A stretch of 64,000 nt of DNA from Leucobacter insecticola (GTDB lineage: Bacteria; Actinomycetota; Actinomycetes; Actinomycetales; Microbacteriaceae): positions 2,108,001 through 2,172,000 of the forward strand of contig NZ_CP049934.1 of NCBI RefSeq assembly GCF_011382965.1. The letters run 5' to 3'. Shown in pieces: positions 50,046-59,071 of this stretch (its first letter is position 1; every line of letters starts with the position of its first letter). The notes below the pieces were generated by a model. The model saw only the letters and a list, made by a program, of their open reading frames with translations. It was not told where the DNA came from and searched no databases. Position numbers and translations under genes: made by a program.

Positions 50046-50132
50046 GATGTGAAGCTAACTCTCACCTTGGTATTCTCACCACATTTTCCCTCGGGCCCCG
50101 GCGTGTCGGAATCAGACCTCTAGACTGGTCGA

Positions 50133-51182
50133 GTGACTTCGCTTGAGCAGCCCGATTCCCGGCCCCGCTTTGCAGCACGGCTGGAGGACTGGCTGCACGT
50201 TCGTCGCGCTCGTCGCGCGATTTCTCGTGGAAAGTCGCCCTCGGTTATCCCCTATATTGGCTACGGCTCGACAGAGTGGGTACGAATCCTCGGCCGAGTG
50301 CTGTACTTGAGGCCCGAATCTCGAGAACACACACGATTTCGGCCAGACGTCGCCGCGGTCTCGCGGGTGCGTGGCTGGCGGACGTTCACGAGCCTGTCTG
50401 TGCCACACCAACCCGTGCGTGTGCTGATCGACGATGAACCAGTGGCAGAGGTCTTCGCGGATCGAGGCGGCGTGATCGACGCCAATGTGCCAGTCTCCCT
50501 CTCCCCCGGCTGGCACACGGTGACGCTGCAAGCCGGGAGCAGCGAAGCAGCCGCGGCGCCGGTCAAGATTATCGACCCTCGCGCCAGCATCGGCGTCGTC
50601 TCCGACGTCGACGACACCATTCTTACGACCGCGCTTCCGAAGCCCTTTGTCGCCGCCTGGAATAGTTTTGTGCTCGATGAGCATGCGCGCTCGGCAACTC
50701 CGGGGATGGCGGTGCTGCTCGATCATCTCGTCGCCGCGCACCGGGGATCCCCAGTGATCTACCTTTCCACCGGCGCCTGGAACGCTGCGCCCGCGCTCAG
50801 CCGTTTTCTCGCCCGGAACCTGTATCCGATGGGACCGCTCCTCCTGACCGACTGGGGCCCGACTCACGACCGGTGGTTTCGAAGTGGTCGCGAACATAAA
50901 CAGCGGGAACTGAAGCGTCTCGCAGCCGAATTTCCTGGCGTGCGGTGGGTACTGTTTGGCGACGATGGCCAGCACGACGAGGCGCTGTATCACGAGTTTG
51001 CAACCGCACACCCCGAGAACGTTGCCGCCGTGGCAATTCGGCAGCTTTCCATTGGTGAAGCCGTGCTCGCGGGCGGGCGCTCGAAAGCGCGCCTGCATCG
51101 CAGTACGAGCGGGGTGCCCTGGGTGTACGGGCCAGATGGCGCTTCGCTGCGCGAGGAGCTCCTTAAACTGGGGCTACTGTGA
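50133..51182 (+). CDS. App1-like (DUF2183) phosphatidate phosphatase
   Basis: A 349-residue protein of the App1/DUF2183 family. The HAD-type DxDxT motif (SDVDDTILTT) is at about residues 157-166; FGDDGQHDEALYHEFA supplies the later acidic motif and HKQRELKRLA the conserved lysine. The yeast homologue is a magnesium-dependent phosphatidate phosphatase of actin patches; bacterial members are of unknown substrate. No signal peptide or helix is visible, so it should be cytoplasmic. Start GTG at 50133. It overlaps the following FUSC gene by four bases. Confidence 0.82.
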   Translation: MTSLEQPDSRPRFAARLEDWLHVRRARRAISRGKSPSVIPYIGYGSTEWVRILGRVLYLRPESREHTRFRPDVAAVSRVRGWRTFTSLSVPHQPVRVLIDDEPVAEVFADRGGVIDANVPVSLSPGWHTVTLQAGSSEAAAAPVKIIDPRASIGVVSDVDDTILTTALPKPFVAAWNSFVLDEHARSATPGMAVLLDHLVAAHRGSPVIYLSTGAWNAAPALSRFLARNLYPMGPLLLTDWGPTHDRWFRSGREHKQRELKRLAAEFPGVRWVLFGDDGQHDEALYHEFATAHPENVAAVAIRQLSIGEAVLAGGRSKARLHRSTSGVPWVYGPDGASLREELLKLGLL

Positions 51183-52246
51183 CGGCTCCGCCCACACGCC
51201 CGTGGCGGCGTATCGAGCGCCGACTCACGCACAGGTTTACGGTCTCCATGCGCCCCTCTCTGCTGCAGCTATTGAAAGGCGCCGCAGCAGCGATTTTGAC
51301 CTGGTTCGTATGCCTTTTGCTCTTCCCCGAACAGCTTCCCATTTTCGGGGCGATCGCCGCTCTGATCGTGGTGCAAGACAGCATCGATCAGTCTTTGACC
51401 CGCGGAATCGAGCGTGTTGTCGGAGTGCTTCTGGGCGTATCCGTTGCGCTCGGGGCGGGAGTCATCTTCGGCCCGCAGTCGTGGCTGTTCATCGCGGCCA
51501 TCATCGTGTCAATGGGCGTCGGCTGGGTGCTTCGGATGACCCCGACCTCAACGAATCAGGTCGCGATCAGCGCGCTCTTGATGATCGCCCTCGGCGGTCT
51601 GCAGCTCGGGTACGGGTTTGAGCGCCTCATCGAGACGGCCATTGGCGCAGCGATCGGCGTCACCCTCAACGCCCTCGTCATCGCCCCAATTCGAACCTCC
51701 TCGGTCCACGCTGCAATCAAGAGCCTCGCGGAACACTCTGCCCGTGTATTGCGGCAAATCGCTGACAGTCTCGCGGAACCCCGGGATACCGAGTGGCTCA
51801 CCGCAATGCACGCTGAAGCGCGGAAGCTGCAGGCGGAACGCGAGCGCGTTCACGGGCTACTGCGCCAGGCGCGCGAGAGTCTGCGACTGAATCCGCGTAG
51901 CAATCGCCACAAACAAGGCCTTGCTGCGGATGATGAGCTCTTCCAACGGCTGCAACCAATCGTGACCCAGGTGATTGGAATGTCCCGCGCCGTTTACGAT
52001 CTCTATCAGGCCGACCTCACTACAGATCCGGCCGTGATCGGCATGGTGGAAGAGATGCGTCGCGCCGCTCATGATCTGGAGCGGTTGGCGGGCGCCGGTT
52101 CCGCGGAGGTGTCTCACGCGGAACCGGCGGCACTAACAACGCCGTACACGATTCTTCGACCACACCCAGAACACTGGGTGCTGATCGGATCCTTGATGGA
52201 GGATCTGCGCCGCGTGCGCGGTCGCATTACGGGCGAGCTCGATTAG
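51179..52246 (+). CDS. FUSC family membrane protein
   Basis: A 355-residue protein with an N-terminal membrane domain of about six helices (LLKGAAAAILTWFVCLLLFP, GAIAALIVVQDSID, GVLLGVSVALGAGVIF) followed by a helical cytoplasmic domain, as in the FUSC/ArAE family (fusaric acid and aromatic-acid exporters). The specific substrate cannot be read from the sequence. It starts with GTGA overlapping the App1-like gene, so the two are probably co-translated. Confidence 0.82.
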   Translation: MTAPPTRPWRRIERRLTHRFTVSMRPSLLQLLKGAAAAILTWFVCLLLFPEQLPIFGAIAALIVVQDSIDQSLTRGIERVVGVLLGVSVALGAGVIFGPQSWLFIAAIIVSMGVGWVLRMTPTSTNQVAISALLMIALGGLQLGYGFERLIETAIGAAIGVTLNALVIAPIRTSSVHAAIKSLAEHSARVLRQIADSLAEPRDTEWLTAMHAEARKLQAERERVHGLLRQARESLRLNPRSNRHKQGLAADDELFQRLQPIVTQVIGMSRAVYDLYQADLTTDPAVIGMVEEMRRAAHDLERLAGAGSAEVSHAEPAALTTPYTILRPHPEHWVLIGSLMEDLRRVRGRITGELD

Positions 52247-52263
52247 ACAGGGCGCACCCTACT

Positions 52264-52340
52264 CCTGGAGCGCCGCCTGTGCCCACCCGTCATCCTGCGC
52301 GACGGAGGAGTCGCAGGATCTAGACCTGGAGCGCCGCCTG
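52264..52340. repeat. REP-like element flanked by a 16-bp direct repeat, at the yceI 3' end
   Basis: CCTGGAGCGCCGCCTG occurs at 52264-52279 and again at 52325-52340. The 45 bp between them hold CCCACCCGTCATCCTGCG, a 12-nt loop and CGCAGGATC. The inner copy is the yceI C terminus; the outer copy encodes the same ending and its own stop, so the element appears to have inserted in the gene's last codons. Confidence 0.85.
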
Positions 52341-52877
52341 CACATCGATATTGATGGTGACATCAGATCCGAGCAGAAGGCCCCCCTTTTCGAGCGGGGC
52401 ATTCCAGCTCAGTCCGAAGTCTTCACGCTTGACCACAGTAGTGGCGGTGAACCCCGCCTTGTAGTTGCCGTAGGGATCCTCACCGAACCCACCAAACTCC
52501 AAGGTAAACGTCACCGGCTTCGTCACTCCACGCATCGTCAGCTCTCCATCAACGAAGAAGTCGCCGCCCTCCGCGCGAACACCGGTGGATGAGAAAGTCA
52601 GCTTCGGGTGTTCCTCCGCTGCGAAGAAATCCCCGGTGCGCAGGTGTGCATCGCGGTTCTTCTCGTTGGTGTTTACTGAGGCGACGTCCACGGACGCCAC
52701 CACCGACGACTCAAGCGGGTTCTCGGCCGTCACAAAAGTGGCGTCGAAGCTTTCAAACTTCCCCTTCACCTTGCTGATGGCGAGGTGACGGACCGAGAAC
52801 CCAACTTCGGAGTGGGTGGGATCAATCGTCCAGGTGCCCACGCGGTAGCCGGGGATCTGCTCGGTCGTAATAGTCAT
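52320..52877 (-). CDS. YceI family protein
   Basis: A 185-residue single-domain YceI protein, a lipocalin-like beta barrel that binds isoprenoid or other amphiphilic ligands. Motifs: GTWTIDPTHSEVGFSVRHL, SKVKGKFESFDATFV and LTMRGVTKPVTFTLEFGG. No signal peptide, so probably cytoplasmic. The last residues (QAALQV) are encoded by one copy of a 16-bp direct repeat; the other copy beyond the REP-like element would have given QAALQE, the likely original end. Confidence 0.93.
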   Translation of the reverse strand: MTITTEQIPGYRVGTWTIDPTHSEVGFSVRHLAISKVKGKFESFDATFVTAENPLESSVVASVDVASVNTNEKNRDAHLRTGDFFAAEEHPKLTFSSTGVRAEGGDFFVDGELTMRGVTKPVTFTLEFGGFGEDPYGNYKAGFTATTVVKREDFGLSWNAPLEKGGLLLGSDVTINIDVQAALQV

Positions 52878-52947
52878 TGGTGTCCCTTTCAGTCATGTTG
52901 CGGTACATCAGAGGACAACTTTTACATGCGTGCGAATATTCCCGGCC

Positions 52948-52965
52948 CGTAGAAATTTTTCTACG
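52948..52965. terminator. Hairpin over the end of the leucine-rich repeat gene
   Basis: CGTAGAAATTTTTCTACG: an 8-bp stem with a two-base loop that covers the stop codon at 52961. On the minus strand it may close this gene's transcript. Confidence 0.45.
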
Positions 52966-54502
52966 AGAGCCTACTTCTCCGCCGCATCGCGAGCACCATA
53001 CCGACTCCACCGAGTGCGATTGCCGCAACCGACAGTGCCCACTCGGCCTGCGATGCTCCGGTGCGCGGGAGGGTGCCGCCCGGATTATCGGGTACCGTCG
53101 GCTTCTCGCCGCCCGGGTTTGTATTGGGCGGGTTTGTATTGGGTGGGTTCGTCTTGGGCGGCGGCGTACTCGCGGGTTCCGCGATCACGACGGTGACCTC
53201 GTGCGTTGCGATCGGATCCACACCGTTCTCGGCCTGCACGGTAAACGTGAACGTGCCAGCAAGGGTCGGGACCCCTGACAGCGTCCCCGTCGCACTCAGC
53301 TCGAGGCCCCGCGGTAAGATCTGCGCGTTCAGTGACACCGTCGGATCGGGATCACCGCTCACAATAAAGTCAAACGTGTACGGCGTTCCCACCACGCCAT
53401 TCGGCGGGGTCCCCGTGATGGTTGGCGGAGCGGGGGCCGTCTGAGGATCAACGACATTTCGCACGAGGGTTCCGCTGAATTCAAATCGCATCAGCTGATC
53501 GGTAACATTCCACGTCGTGGTAACTCCCGTCGCCACATCCGGATAGAGCTGCTGTGCACACCCAGCCTCAACGCAGTAATCCGCCGTCGGAACGACCTCA
53601 CCCTCGGTGTCGCGCAGCGGATTCGCTACGGCAACGTCCACGACAGCGTCCGGTGCGGTGACGACCTGATCTTCCAAGGTCGCCCACTCTGGCCCTAAGC
53701 CCGCGAGTGGGGATACATCGGCGATTTGATTTGCCCGAAGAAGCACAACCGAGAGGCGGTTCTTCCCCTGCAGCGGCGACACGTCAGTCACCCGGTTCTC
53801 TTCGAGGTTGAGGGATGACAGGTAGCTCATTCCCGAGAGAGCCGACAGGTTCCCCACCTGGTTTTGGCGCAAATCCAAGTAGTTAACGTCAAGCAGTGCC
53901 GCCAGCGGCGTGAGATCCGAGATGTGATTCTCGGCAAGCGCGAGGGAGCGCATCTGCGTGAGCCCCGCAAGCGACCCCAGCTCGCTGACCTCGTTGGCCG
54001 TCAGGTCAAGGTGTTCGAGCGCAGCAAGGTCCGCTAGCGGTCGCAAATCAGCGACCCTGTTGAGCTTGCCATAGATGGCCTCGAGCTGTGAAAGCCCCCT
54101 CAGCGGTTCCAGGCTCGCGATCTGATTACCCGTTACATCAAGCGTACGGAGCGAGGTGAGGCCCGCAATTGGTCCCAGATCCGAGATCTCATTATCAGCC
54201 AGTTCAAGATACTGCAGAGATGTCGCGTACTCAAGCCCATCGAGATCGGTGATCCCGCTATACCCGCAGAAGAGGTTGGCCACGTCCGCGAGTTCCGCTT
54301 CGGTGACCGTCGCTGAGGTGTCATAGTGCAAGGCAAAGGCCACGCACTCCTGCAGTTTACGGTCAGCGAAGACGACCGTATCGTCTGGAGCGCCGTGGGC
54401 GATGCTACCTCCAGCAAACACACTCCCGAGCACCAAGAGCGCCACCGCCCCGACTCCAATGATTTCAGACGCCTTTCGACGTATGCCAATATGTTCGCGC
54501 AC
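52961..54502 (-). CDS. Internalin-like leucine-rich repeat protein with LPxTG anchor
   Basis: A 513-residue exported protein. A signal peptide (residues 1 to about 38) is followed by a cap region and then about eight 22-residue leucine-rich repeats (residues about 85-265, for example LQYLELADNEISDLGPIAGL and LRTLDVTGNQIASLEPLRGL). Next are a putative-Ig/cadherin-like domain (ITGTPPNGVVGTPYTFDFIV, LPRGLELSATGTLSGVPT), a Pro/Asn-rich spacer with PPNTNPPNTNPGG, and the sorting signal LPRTG, helix and RRRSRLS. Such proteins bind host or matrix partners in pathogens, but no ligand can be inferred. The GTG start at 54502 follows AAGGGGAAACC. Confidence 0.87.
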   Translation of the reverse strand: MREHIGIRRKASEIIGVGAVALLVLGSVFAGGSIAHGAPDDTVVFADRKLQECVAFALHYDTSATVTEAELADVANLFCGYSGITDLDGLEYATSLQYLELADNEISDLGPIAGLTSLRTLDVTGNQIASLEPLRGLSQLEAIYGKLNRVADLRPLADLAALEHLDLTANEVSELGSLAGLTQMRSLALAENHISDLTPLAALLDVNYLDLRQNQVGNLSALSGMSYLSSLNLEENRVTDVSPLQGKNRLSVVLLRANQIADVSPLAGLGPEWATLEDQVVTAPDAVVDVAVANPLRDTEGEVVPTADYCVEAGCAQQLYPDVATGVTTTWNVTDQLMRFEFSGTLVRNVVDPQTAPAPPTITGTPPNGVVGTPYTFDFIVSGDPDPTVSLNAQILPRGLELSATGTLSGVPTLAGTFTFTVQAENGVDPIATHEVTVVIAEPASTPPPKTNPPNTNPPNTNPGGEKPTVPDNPGGTLPRTGASQAEWALSVAAIALGGVGMVLAMRRRSRLS

Positions 54503-54681
54503 CGGTTTCCCCTTTGTTCGCGCAGCAAATGAACTGTTGTGATTGCGCACTCCAACACTGGATCTTTCACAGTCAACAACAGGTGTAGCTCCCCAGAAAT
54601 ACACCGTCACTATACACACATTCAATGAGGAAGCTATCAGGTTCACAACAGGATGCCCTGATCAGTCTTCTGCGATGGTCA

Positions 54682-55407
54682 CTAGCGAGGTCGACGTTTT
54701 GCGCTCTCCCGTGCGCGCTGCACCGTGAGGTCGTCACCCGCTGCAGGCTCAAAAGAGCCGTACCGCCGTCGAGCCGCCTCGGCGATCAAAAAGTCACTGA
54801 TGGCGGGGTTCTTGGGCAATAACGAGCCGTGCAGATAGGTCCCGATCACGTTGTTGGTACGAGCGCCCTCCACCCCGTCGCGAGGGTTATTGCCGGCACC
54901 CTGAAGCACTTTACCGAGGGGCTTGGATCCCGGTCCCACCGTGGTGTCCCCACTGTGATTCTCGTAGCCGATGATCTCGCCAAACTCGTCCGAGCTGAGC
55001 ACGATGTTACCGATCATCCGCTCCTCGCCGCCCCGGGTCTCAACGTCGAGCACACCGATGCCAGTGAGTTCTTCGCCGGTGTGCGTAAGGAAACGATGGC
55101 CAAAGAGCTGGTAGAGCCCGCACACCATCAGCATCGGCACGCCGTCAGAGGCGAGATCTCGCATCGTGTTTCCGCGCGCGACGAGGTCAACGGCAACCCT
55201 CCCCTGACCGGAGTCCTGTCCGCCGCCGCCCAGCACGATGTCGATCTGCGCCGGCAGCGGGTCTCCCGGGTTCACCTCGACGACGCGCGGCGCGAAGCCG
55301 TGCGCACGCGCGCGTCGTGATAGCGAGAGGACGTTCCCACGGTCGCCATAGATGTTCATGTCGCGCGGATAGAGCGAGACGATCACCAATTCATTGACGT
55401 CACTCAC
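54682..55407 (-). CDS. gatD: Lipid II isoglutaminyl synthase, glutaminase subunit GatD
   Basis: GatD, 241 residues, a class I glutamine amidotransferase that delivers ammonia to MurT. The DRGNVLSLSRRARAHG start, the catalytic cysteine in PMLMVCGLYQLFGH and the active histidine in GTYLHGSLLPKNP are intact, as is GGGGQDSGQ. It overlaps murT by four bases. Together they amidate the alpha-carboxyl of D-Glu in lipid II. Confidence 0.9.
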   Translation of the reverse strand: MSDVNELVIVSLYPRDMNIYGDRGNVLSLSRRARAHGFAPRVVEVNPGDPLPAQIDIVLGGGGQDSGQGRVAVDLVARGNTMRDLASDGVPMLMVCGLYQLFGHRFLTHTGEELTGIGVLDVETRGGEERMIGNIVLSSDEFGEIIGYENHSGDTTVGPGSKPLGKVLQGAGNNPRDGVEGARTNNVIGTYLHGSLLPKNPAISDFLIAEAARRRYGSFEPAAGDDLTVQRARESAKRRPR

Positions 55408-56744
55408 CAGATATCCTCCACATCGGTCAGTTCCGCAAGTGTTTTCCGGAGGGCGAGCATCGCCGTGTAGGTGCAGTAGATGCGGCGCGGCTGGTCAGGG
55501 GTCGCGTCTCGGAAACGTTGCAGCGCGCGCGTCAGGTCTTCTTCCACGCCACCCACCACAACGTCATCGTGCTCAAGGCGCAGCGCCATGTCCCACGCTC
55601 TGCTGCCGCTCACCGTCGCAACTCCGCCAGCGGCGAGTGACCCAAACTCGACGTCCCACAGCCACGACATATCGCGACCGTCGGCGTATTGATCGTTAAT
55701 CGCAATCATCACTCCCACGCCCACGGGGTCAAAGGAGGCCAAGCCGAGTCGGAAGCCTGCTGGGTTCTTCACGAGCACCAGATCCAGCGGCTGACCGTCG
55801 AGGATGAGTTGCTCACCGCGTCCGAATGCCGGGCGCACCTCGGCAAGGGCCGCGATCAGATCCTCGGGAGTCTCCTGTGCACGATATTTTGCCGGGTGCC
55901 CATGAAGCTCAGAAGCCTGCATCACCATCCGCACGGTGGACAGCGCCGCCGCCGCGTTGAAGGTGTTGTAGAGGCCCTCGAGCTTCAGCTTCGTGCGGAA
56001 GTCTTCGCCGTCGATCCGGAACACGGCCTCGTGATCGCCCAGCTCGACGAGCGTGACGTCGGCGTCGGGCCGCTCCGCGGCCGCCGAAAGGCTCGCATCG
56101 GTCGACGATCCGGCGTGGAAATCGTCATCACTCGGGAAGGTCGAGAGCAGCGCGTTCGACAGGCCGAATTCGCGGACTTCTGGTGCGGATCCCGCCCGCG
56201 CTCGCGTCTGCTCACCGATCGCCGCCACGAGGCGATCCTCACGGTTCACGACGAGCCCCTCGGTCGTCGCGTCGGCGATGCGCTGTAGCAGCTTGGCGGT
56301 GGTATCGATCTCGCCGAAGCGGTCGAGCTGATCCCGCAACACGTTGAGGAGCAGCGTGAAGCGCGGCTTCACTCGCTCGATGAAATACATGGCGTGAGCC
56401 TCATCGAGTTCGAGTACCGCCACATCCGCGTCGAGCTTGCCACTCAGGCTGCACTCCTGCACCGCCGCAGCGATGACACCGCGAGAAAAATTGGAGCCGG
56501 TGCGGTTCGTAAAGACCCGCAGGCCGCGCGCCTCCAGCATCTCCACGATCATCTTCGTTGTCGTCGTTTTGCCGTTTGTACCGCTCACCGCGACAACCCC
56601 GTAGGGCAGCCTCCCGAGCACTCTGGGTAGGAACCCGGGATCCAGTCGCTCGATCACGAGGCCGGGAAGCGCAGATCCGCCACCGCGCAGCCGCGCGAGC
56701 TGCCGCACCGATTTACCGATAACGGCCGAGAAGAAATCACGCAT
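55404..56744 (-). CDS. murT: Lipid II isoglutaminyl synthase, Mur-ligase subunit MurT
   Basis: A 446-residue Mur-ligase homologue with the ATP-binding loop SGTNGKTTTTKM and the catalytic-type acidic residues ELDEAHAMYF, plus the DUF1727 C terminus (PLDLVLVKNPAGF, GRDMSWLWDVEFGSL). The zinc-ribbon of four cysteines present in staphylococcal MurT is absent: only two cysteines occur, both elsewhere. Instead there is an Ala/Ser-rich, acidic region at about residues 190-250. It is co-translated with gatD. Family membership is firm; the exact substrate in an organism whose D-Glu may carry a cross-link is open. Confidence 0.86.
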   Translation of the reverse strand: MRDFFSAVIGKSVRQLARLRGGGSALPGLVIERLDPGFLPRVLGRLPYGVVAVSGTNGKTTTTKMIVEMLEARGLRVFTNRTGSNFSRGVIAAAVQECSLSGKLDADVAVLELDEAHAMYFIERVKPRFTLLLNVLRDQLDRFGEIDTTAKLLQRIADATTEGLVVNREDRLVAAIGEQTRARAGSAPEVREFGLSNALLSTFPSDDDFHAGSSTDASLSAAAERPDADVTLVELGDHEAVFRIDGEDFRTKLKLEGLYNTFNAAAALSTVRMVMQASELHGHPAKYRAQETPEDLIAALAEVRPAFGRGEQLILDGQPLDLVLVKNPAGFRLGLASFDPVGVGVMIAINDQYADGRDMSWLWDVEFGSLAAGGVATVSGSRAWDMALRLEHDDVVVGGVEEDLTRALQRFRDATPDQPRRIYCTYTAMLALRKTLAELTDVEDIW

Positions 56745-56794
56745 GTATCAAGCCTAGTGTTCAGTGCCGCAGGAGTCCGAGTGAGGGCACACTG

Positions 56795-57529
56795 TTAGTC
56801 CGCGGCGTGGCGGCCGCGGGGCGCATCGTCGAGTTCGCGCGGGAGCAGTTCTGGGCGCACACGACGGGTCCGCTCGATGCTCGCCTCGCGCCGCCACTGC
56901 GCGATTGCTGCGTGGTTGCCGCCGAGAAGCACCGGAGGCACCTCGCGTTCGCGCCACACCGCGGGCTTCGTGTAGCTCGGGTACTCGAGGAGTCCGTCTT
57001 CCTCGTGAGATTCCTCGACGAGACTTTCGGGGTTGCCGACGACGCCCGGGATCAGGCGTCCGATCGCTTCAATCATCGCGATCGAGGCGACCTCTCCCCC
57101 GTTCAGCACGTAGTCACCGATGCTGACGAGCTTCACTCGGCCACGCTCCGCGTACTCGTCAAAGACTCGCTGGTCTATGCCCTCGTAGCGACCGCAGCCG
57201 AACACCAGATGCTGCTCCTGGGCGAGTTCACGGGCCATCGGCTGCGTGAAGACCTCTCCCGCGGGCGAGGGGAAAATGATCAGTGGCTGCGTGTCGGGCG
57301 TGTCTGTCAGGATCCCGTCGAGCGCTTCACCCCACGGCTCCGGCTTCATGACCATCCCCGCGCCACCGCCGGCGGGGGTGTCGTCAACGGTGCGGTGTTT
57401 GTCCCTGGCGAAGTCCCGAAGATCGTGCACCCGCACGTCAAGCAATCCCCGACTCTTCGCCTTGCCGAGCAGCGAAAGCTCAAGGGAGTCAAAGTACCCG
57501 GGAAAGATCGTAACGACGTCGATTCTCAC
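56795..57529 (-). CDS. trmD: tRNA (guanine37-N1)-methyltransferase
   Basis: TrmD, 244 residues, a SPOUT enzyme that makes m1G37 in tRNA and so prevents +1 frameshifting. [24 protein letters not shown], the trefoil-knot loops [15 protein letters not shown] and [19 protein letters not shown], and [25 protein letters not shown] are all present. It overlaps rimM by four bases and belongs to the rpsP operon. Confidence 0.96.
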   Translation of the reverse strand: MRIDVVTIFPGYFDSLELSLLGKAKSRGLLDVRVHDLRDFARDKHRTVDDTPAGGGAGMVMKPEPWGEALDGILTDTPDTQPLIIFPSPAGEVFTQPMARELAQEQHLVFGCGRYEGIDQRVFDEYAERGRVKLVSIGDYVLNGGEVASIAMIEAIGRLIPGVVGNPESLVEESHEEDGLLEYPSYTKPAVWREREVPPVLLGGNHAAIAQWRREASIERTRRVRPELLPRELDDAPRGRHAAD

Positions 57530-58125
57530 GCGTCAGGCTCGGGATCTGTATCAGGGATCTCCTCAAAGAGGCCAGTCGGAGGGGTGACGTGCACGAGCCC
57601 AGCCTCGAGGTCGATGCGTGGGACGATTGCCTCAACAAACGGAACGAGAACGGGACCGCGATCGGTTGTTACCGTCAGCAGATCCTGTGCGGGGAAATGC
57701 TGCACCTCTGCGACCGTACCCACTTTCACACCATCGCGCATCACCGCGAGACCCACGAGCTGATGGTCGTACCAGGCGTTGTCTTCAGTCCCCTCGGCGA
57801 CCGTGGCCTCGTCGATCCAGAGGATCGCACGAACGATACTTTCGGCCGCCGTCCGGTCCTGCACTTCTTCGAAGAAGCCGACCGGTGATGCGTTGAACCA
57901 GCGAAGTTCGCGCAGGGTGATCGTGCGGCCAAACCACATCGAGTCCTCGGGGACTTGGAGGTGGAAGACCGCGCCGGGAACAAACCGCAGCTCTGGATTA
58001 TCGGTGAAAAGCTCGAGCTTCAGACCGCCCTTGAGGCCGTGCGGTTTGGAGAGTCGTCCTACACGCAGGCTCCCCGGTCCAGAGTTGGGACGGGGAGCCT
58101 GCACGCGCTTGGGAGCGTCAGCCAT
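57526..58125 (-). CDS. rimM: 16S rRNA processing protein RimM
   Basis: RimM, 199 residues, assists maturation of the 30S head and binds S19. The N-terminal RimM barrel ([24 protein letters not shown]) and the C-terminal PRC-barrel ([34 protein letters not shown]) are both clear. A short basic extension precedes the usual start. It sits between khpA and trmD with overlaps on both sides. Confidence 0.95.
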   Translation of the reverse strand: MADAPKRVQAPRPNSGPGSLRVGRLSKPHGLKGGLKLELFTDNPELRFVPGAVFHLQVPEDSMWFGRTITLRELRWFNASPVGFFEEVQDRTAAESIVRAILWIDEATVAEGTEDNAWYDHQLVGLAVMRDGVKVGTVAEVQHFPAQDLLTVTTDRGPVLVPFVEAIVPRIDLEAGLVHVTPPTGLFEEIPDTDPEPDA

Positions 58126-58442
58126 TAGGCCTCGTTCTCCGAGGGCGCGGAAGAATCTGACGGAGCCTCCGAGCCATCTACCGGCTCCGAGTCGGCAACG
58201 TCGGTGTCGACGACGTCAACTCGAACACGCTCACCGATAGCGAGCGAGGAGATGACCGTGCGGAGCGACTGCGCGGTGCGCCCACCTCGACCGATGACGC
58301 GGCCAAGATCTGCCGGGTGCACGCGAACCTCAAGCACCTCACCTCGACCGGAGTCACGTGAGGACACGCGTACCCGGTCGGGGTGCTCGACAATTCCCGA
58401 GACGAGGTGTTCGAGCGCCTCTGCGAGCGCCTGATCTGCCAA
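58125..58442 (-). CDS. khpA: KH-domain RNA-binding protein (KhpA/YlqC)
   Basis: A KH-domain protein, 105 residues. The first 76 residues match KhpA with the nucleotide-contact loop GRVIGRGGRTAQSLR. An acidic, Ser/Asp-rich tail of about 28 residues is added. KhpA binds RNA with KhpB and affects cell division in other Gram-positives. Its stop and the rimM start share one base. Confidence 0.9.
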   Translation of the reverse strand: MADQALAEALEHLVSGIVEHPDRVRVSSRDSGRGEVLEVRVHPADLGRVIGRGGRTAQSLRTVISSLAIGERVRVDVVDTDVADSEPVDGSEAPSDSSAPSENEA

Positions 58443-58447
58443 GGTAA

Positions 58448-58909
58448 TTAGGCCTCGGTGGTCTCAGCTGCGGCTTCCTCAGCCGGAGCCTCTTCAGCGG
58501 GAGCCTCTGCAGGGGCTTCATCAGCTGCAGCTTCAGCAGCGGGGGCCTCAGCGGGCTTCTCTGCCTTCGGGCGAAGAACCGGCTTCTTCTTTGCATCGGC
58601 TTCAAAAACGGCCTTGGGCTCGGGAGCGAGCACGCGCGACTCGGTCTCGCCCTCACCCTTAAACTTGCCCCAGTCGCCGGTCAGCTTCAGCAGAGCAGCA
58701 ACCTGCTCGGTCGGCTGAGCGCCCACCTTGAGCCAGTACTGCGCACGATCCGAATCAACCTCGATGAACGACGGGTTCACCATCGGGTTGTACTTGCCGA
58801 TCTCCTCGATCACGCGACCGTCGCGCTTGGTGCGCGAGTCTGCCACGACGATGCGGTAGTAGGGGGCGCGGATCTTGCCGAGACGCTTGAGGCGAATCTT
58901 TACAGCCAT
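58448..58909 (-). CDS. rpsP: 30S ribosomal protein S16 with Ala/Glu-rich tail
   Basis: S16, 153 residues, with the canonical core [42 protein letters not shown]. The family is usually 80-100 residues; here a low-complexity Ala/Pro/Glu tail of about 50 residues follows, a common feature in some actinobacteria. ATG at 58909 follows AAGGAG. It leads an operon with khpA, rimM and trmD. Confidence 0.95.
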   Translation of the reverse strand: MAVKIRLKRLGKIRAPYYRIVVADSRTKRDGRVIEEIGKYNPMVNPSFIEVDSDRAQYWLKVGAQPTEQVAALLKLTGDWGKFKGEGETESRVLAPEPKAVFEADAKKKPVLRPKAEKPAEAPAAEAAADEAPAEAPAEEAPAEEAAAETTEA

Positions 58910-58973
58910 GAATGACTCCTTGGGATAAACGATTACGACGCCGCACCCAGCGGGAACGGAAGCCTAGACGCGC

Positions 58974-58993
58974 AGTTCGCGCGAACTTGTCAA
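58974..58993 (-). promoter_or_regulatory. rpsP operon promoter with adjoining palindrome
   Basis: On the minus strand TTGACA (58988-58993) is a perfect -35. The next 14 bases, AGTTCGCGCGAACT (58974-58987), are a perfect palindrome inside the expected spacer. The -10 is unclear: TAGGCT is 21 bp away and CGTCTA is 17. Confidence 0.55.
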
Positions 58994-59071
58994 GTTTGCC
59001 ACATCAGCCCAAGAAATGCAATTTATTCCAGGATCAGGGGTTTTAGTCGAAGACGTCACGCGCCCACAGCG

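Noticed and set aside
50045..50067. CRP-type site upstream of cydA (TGTGA...TCAC)
   Set aside because: The half-sites are nine bases apart instead of six, so the match is not credible.
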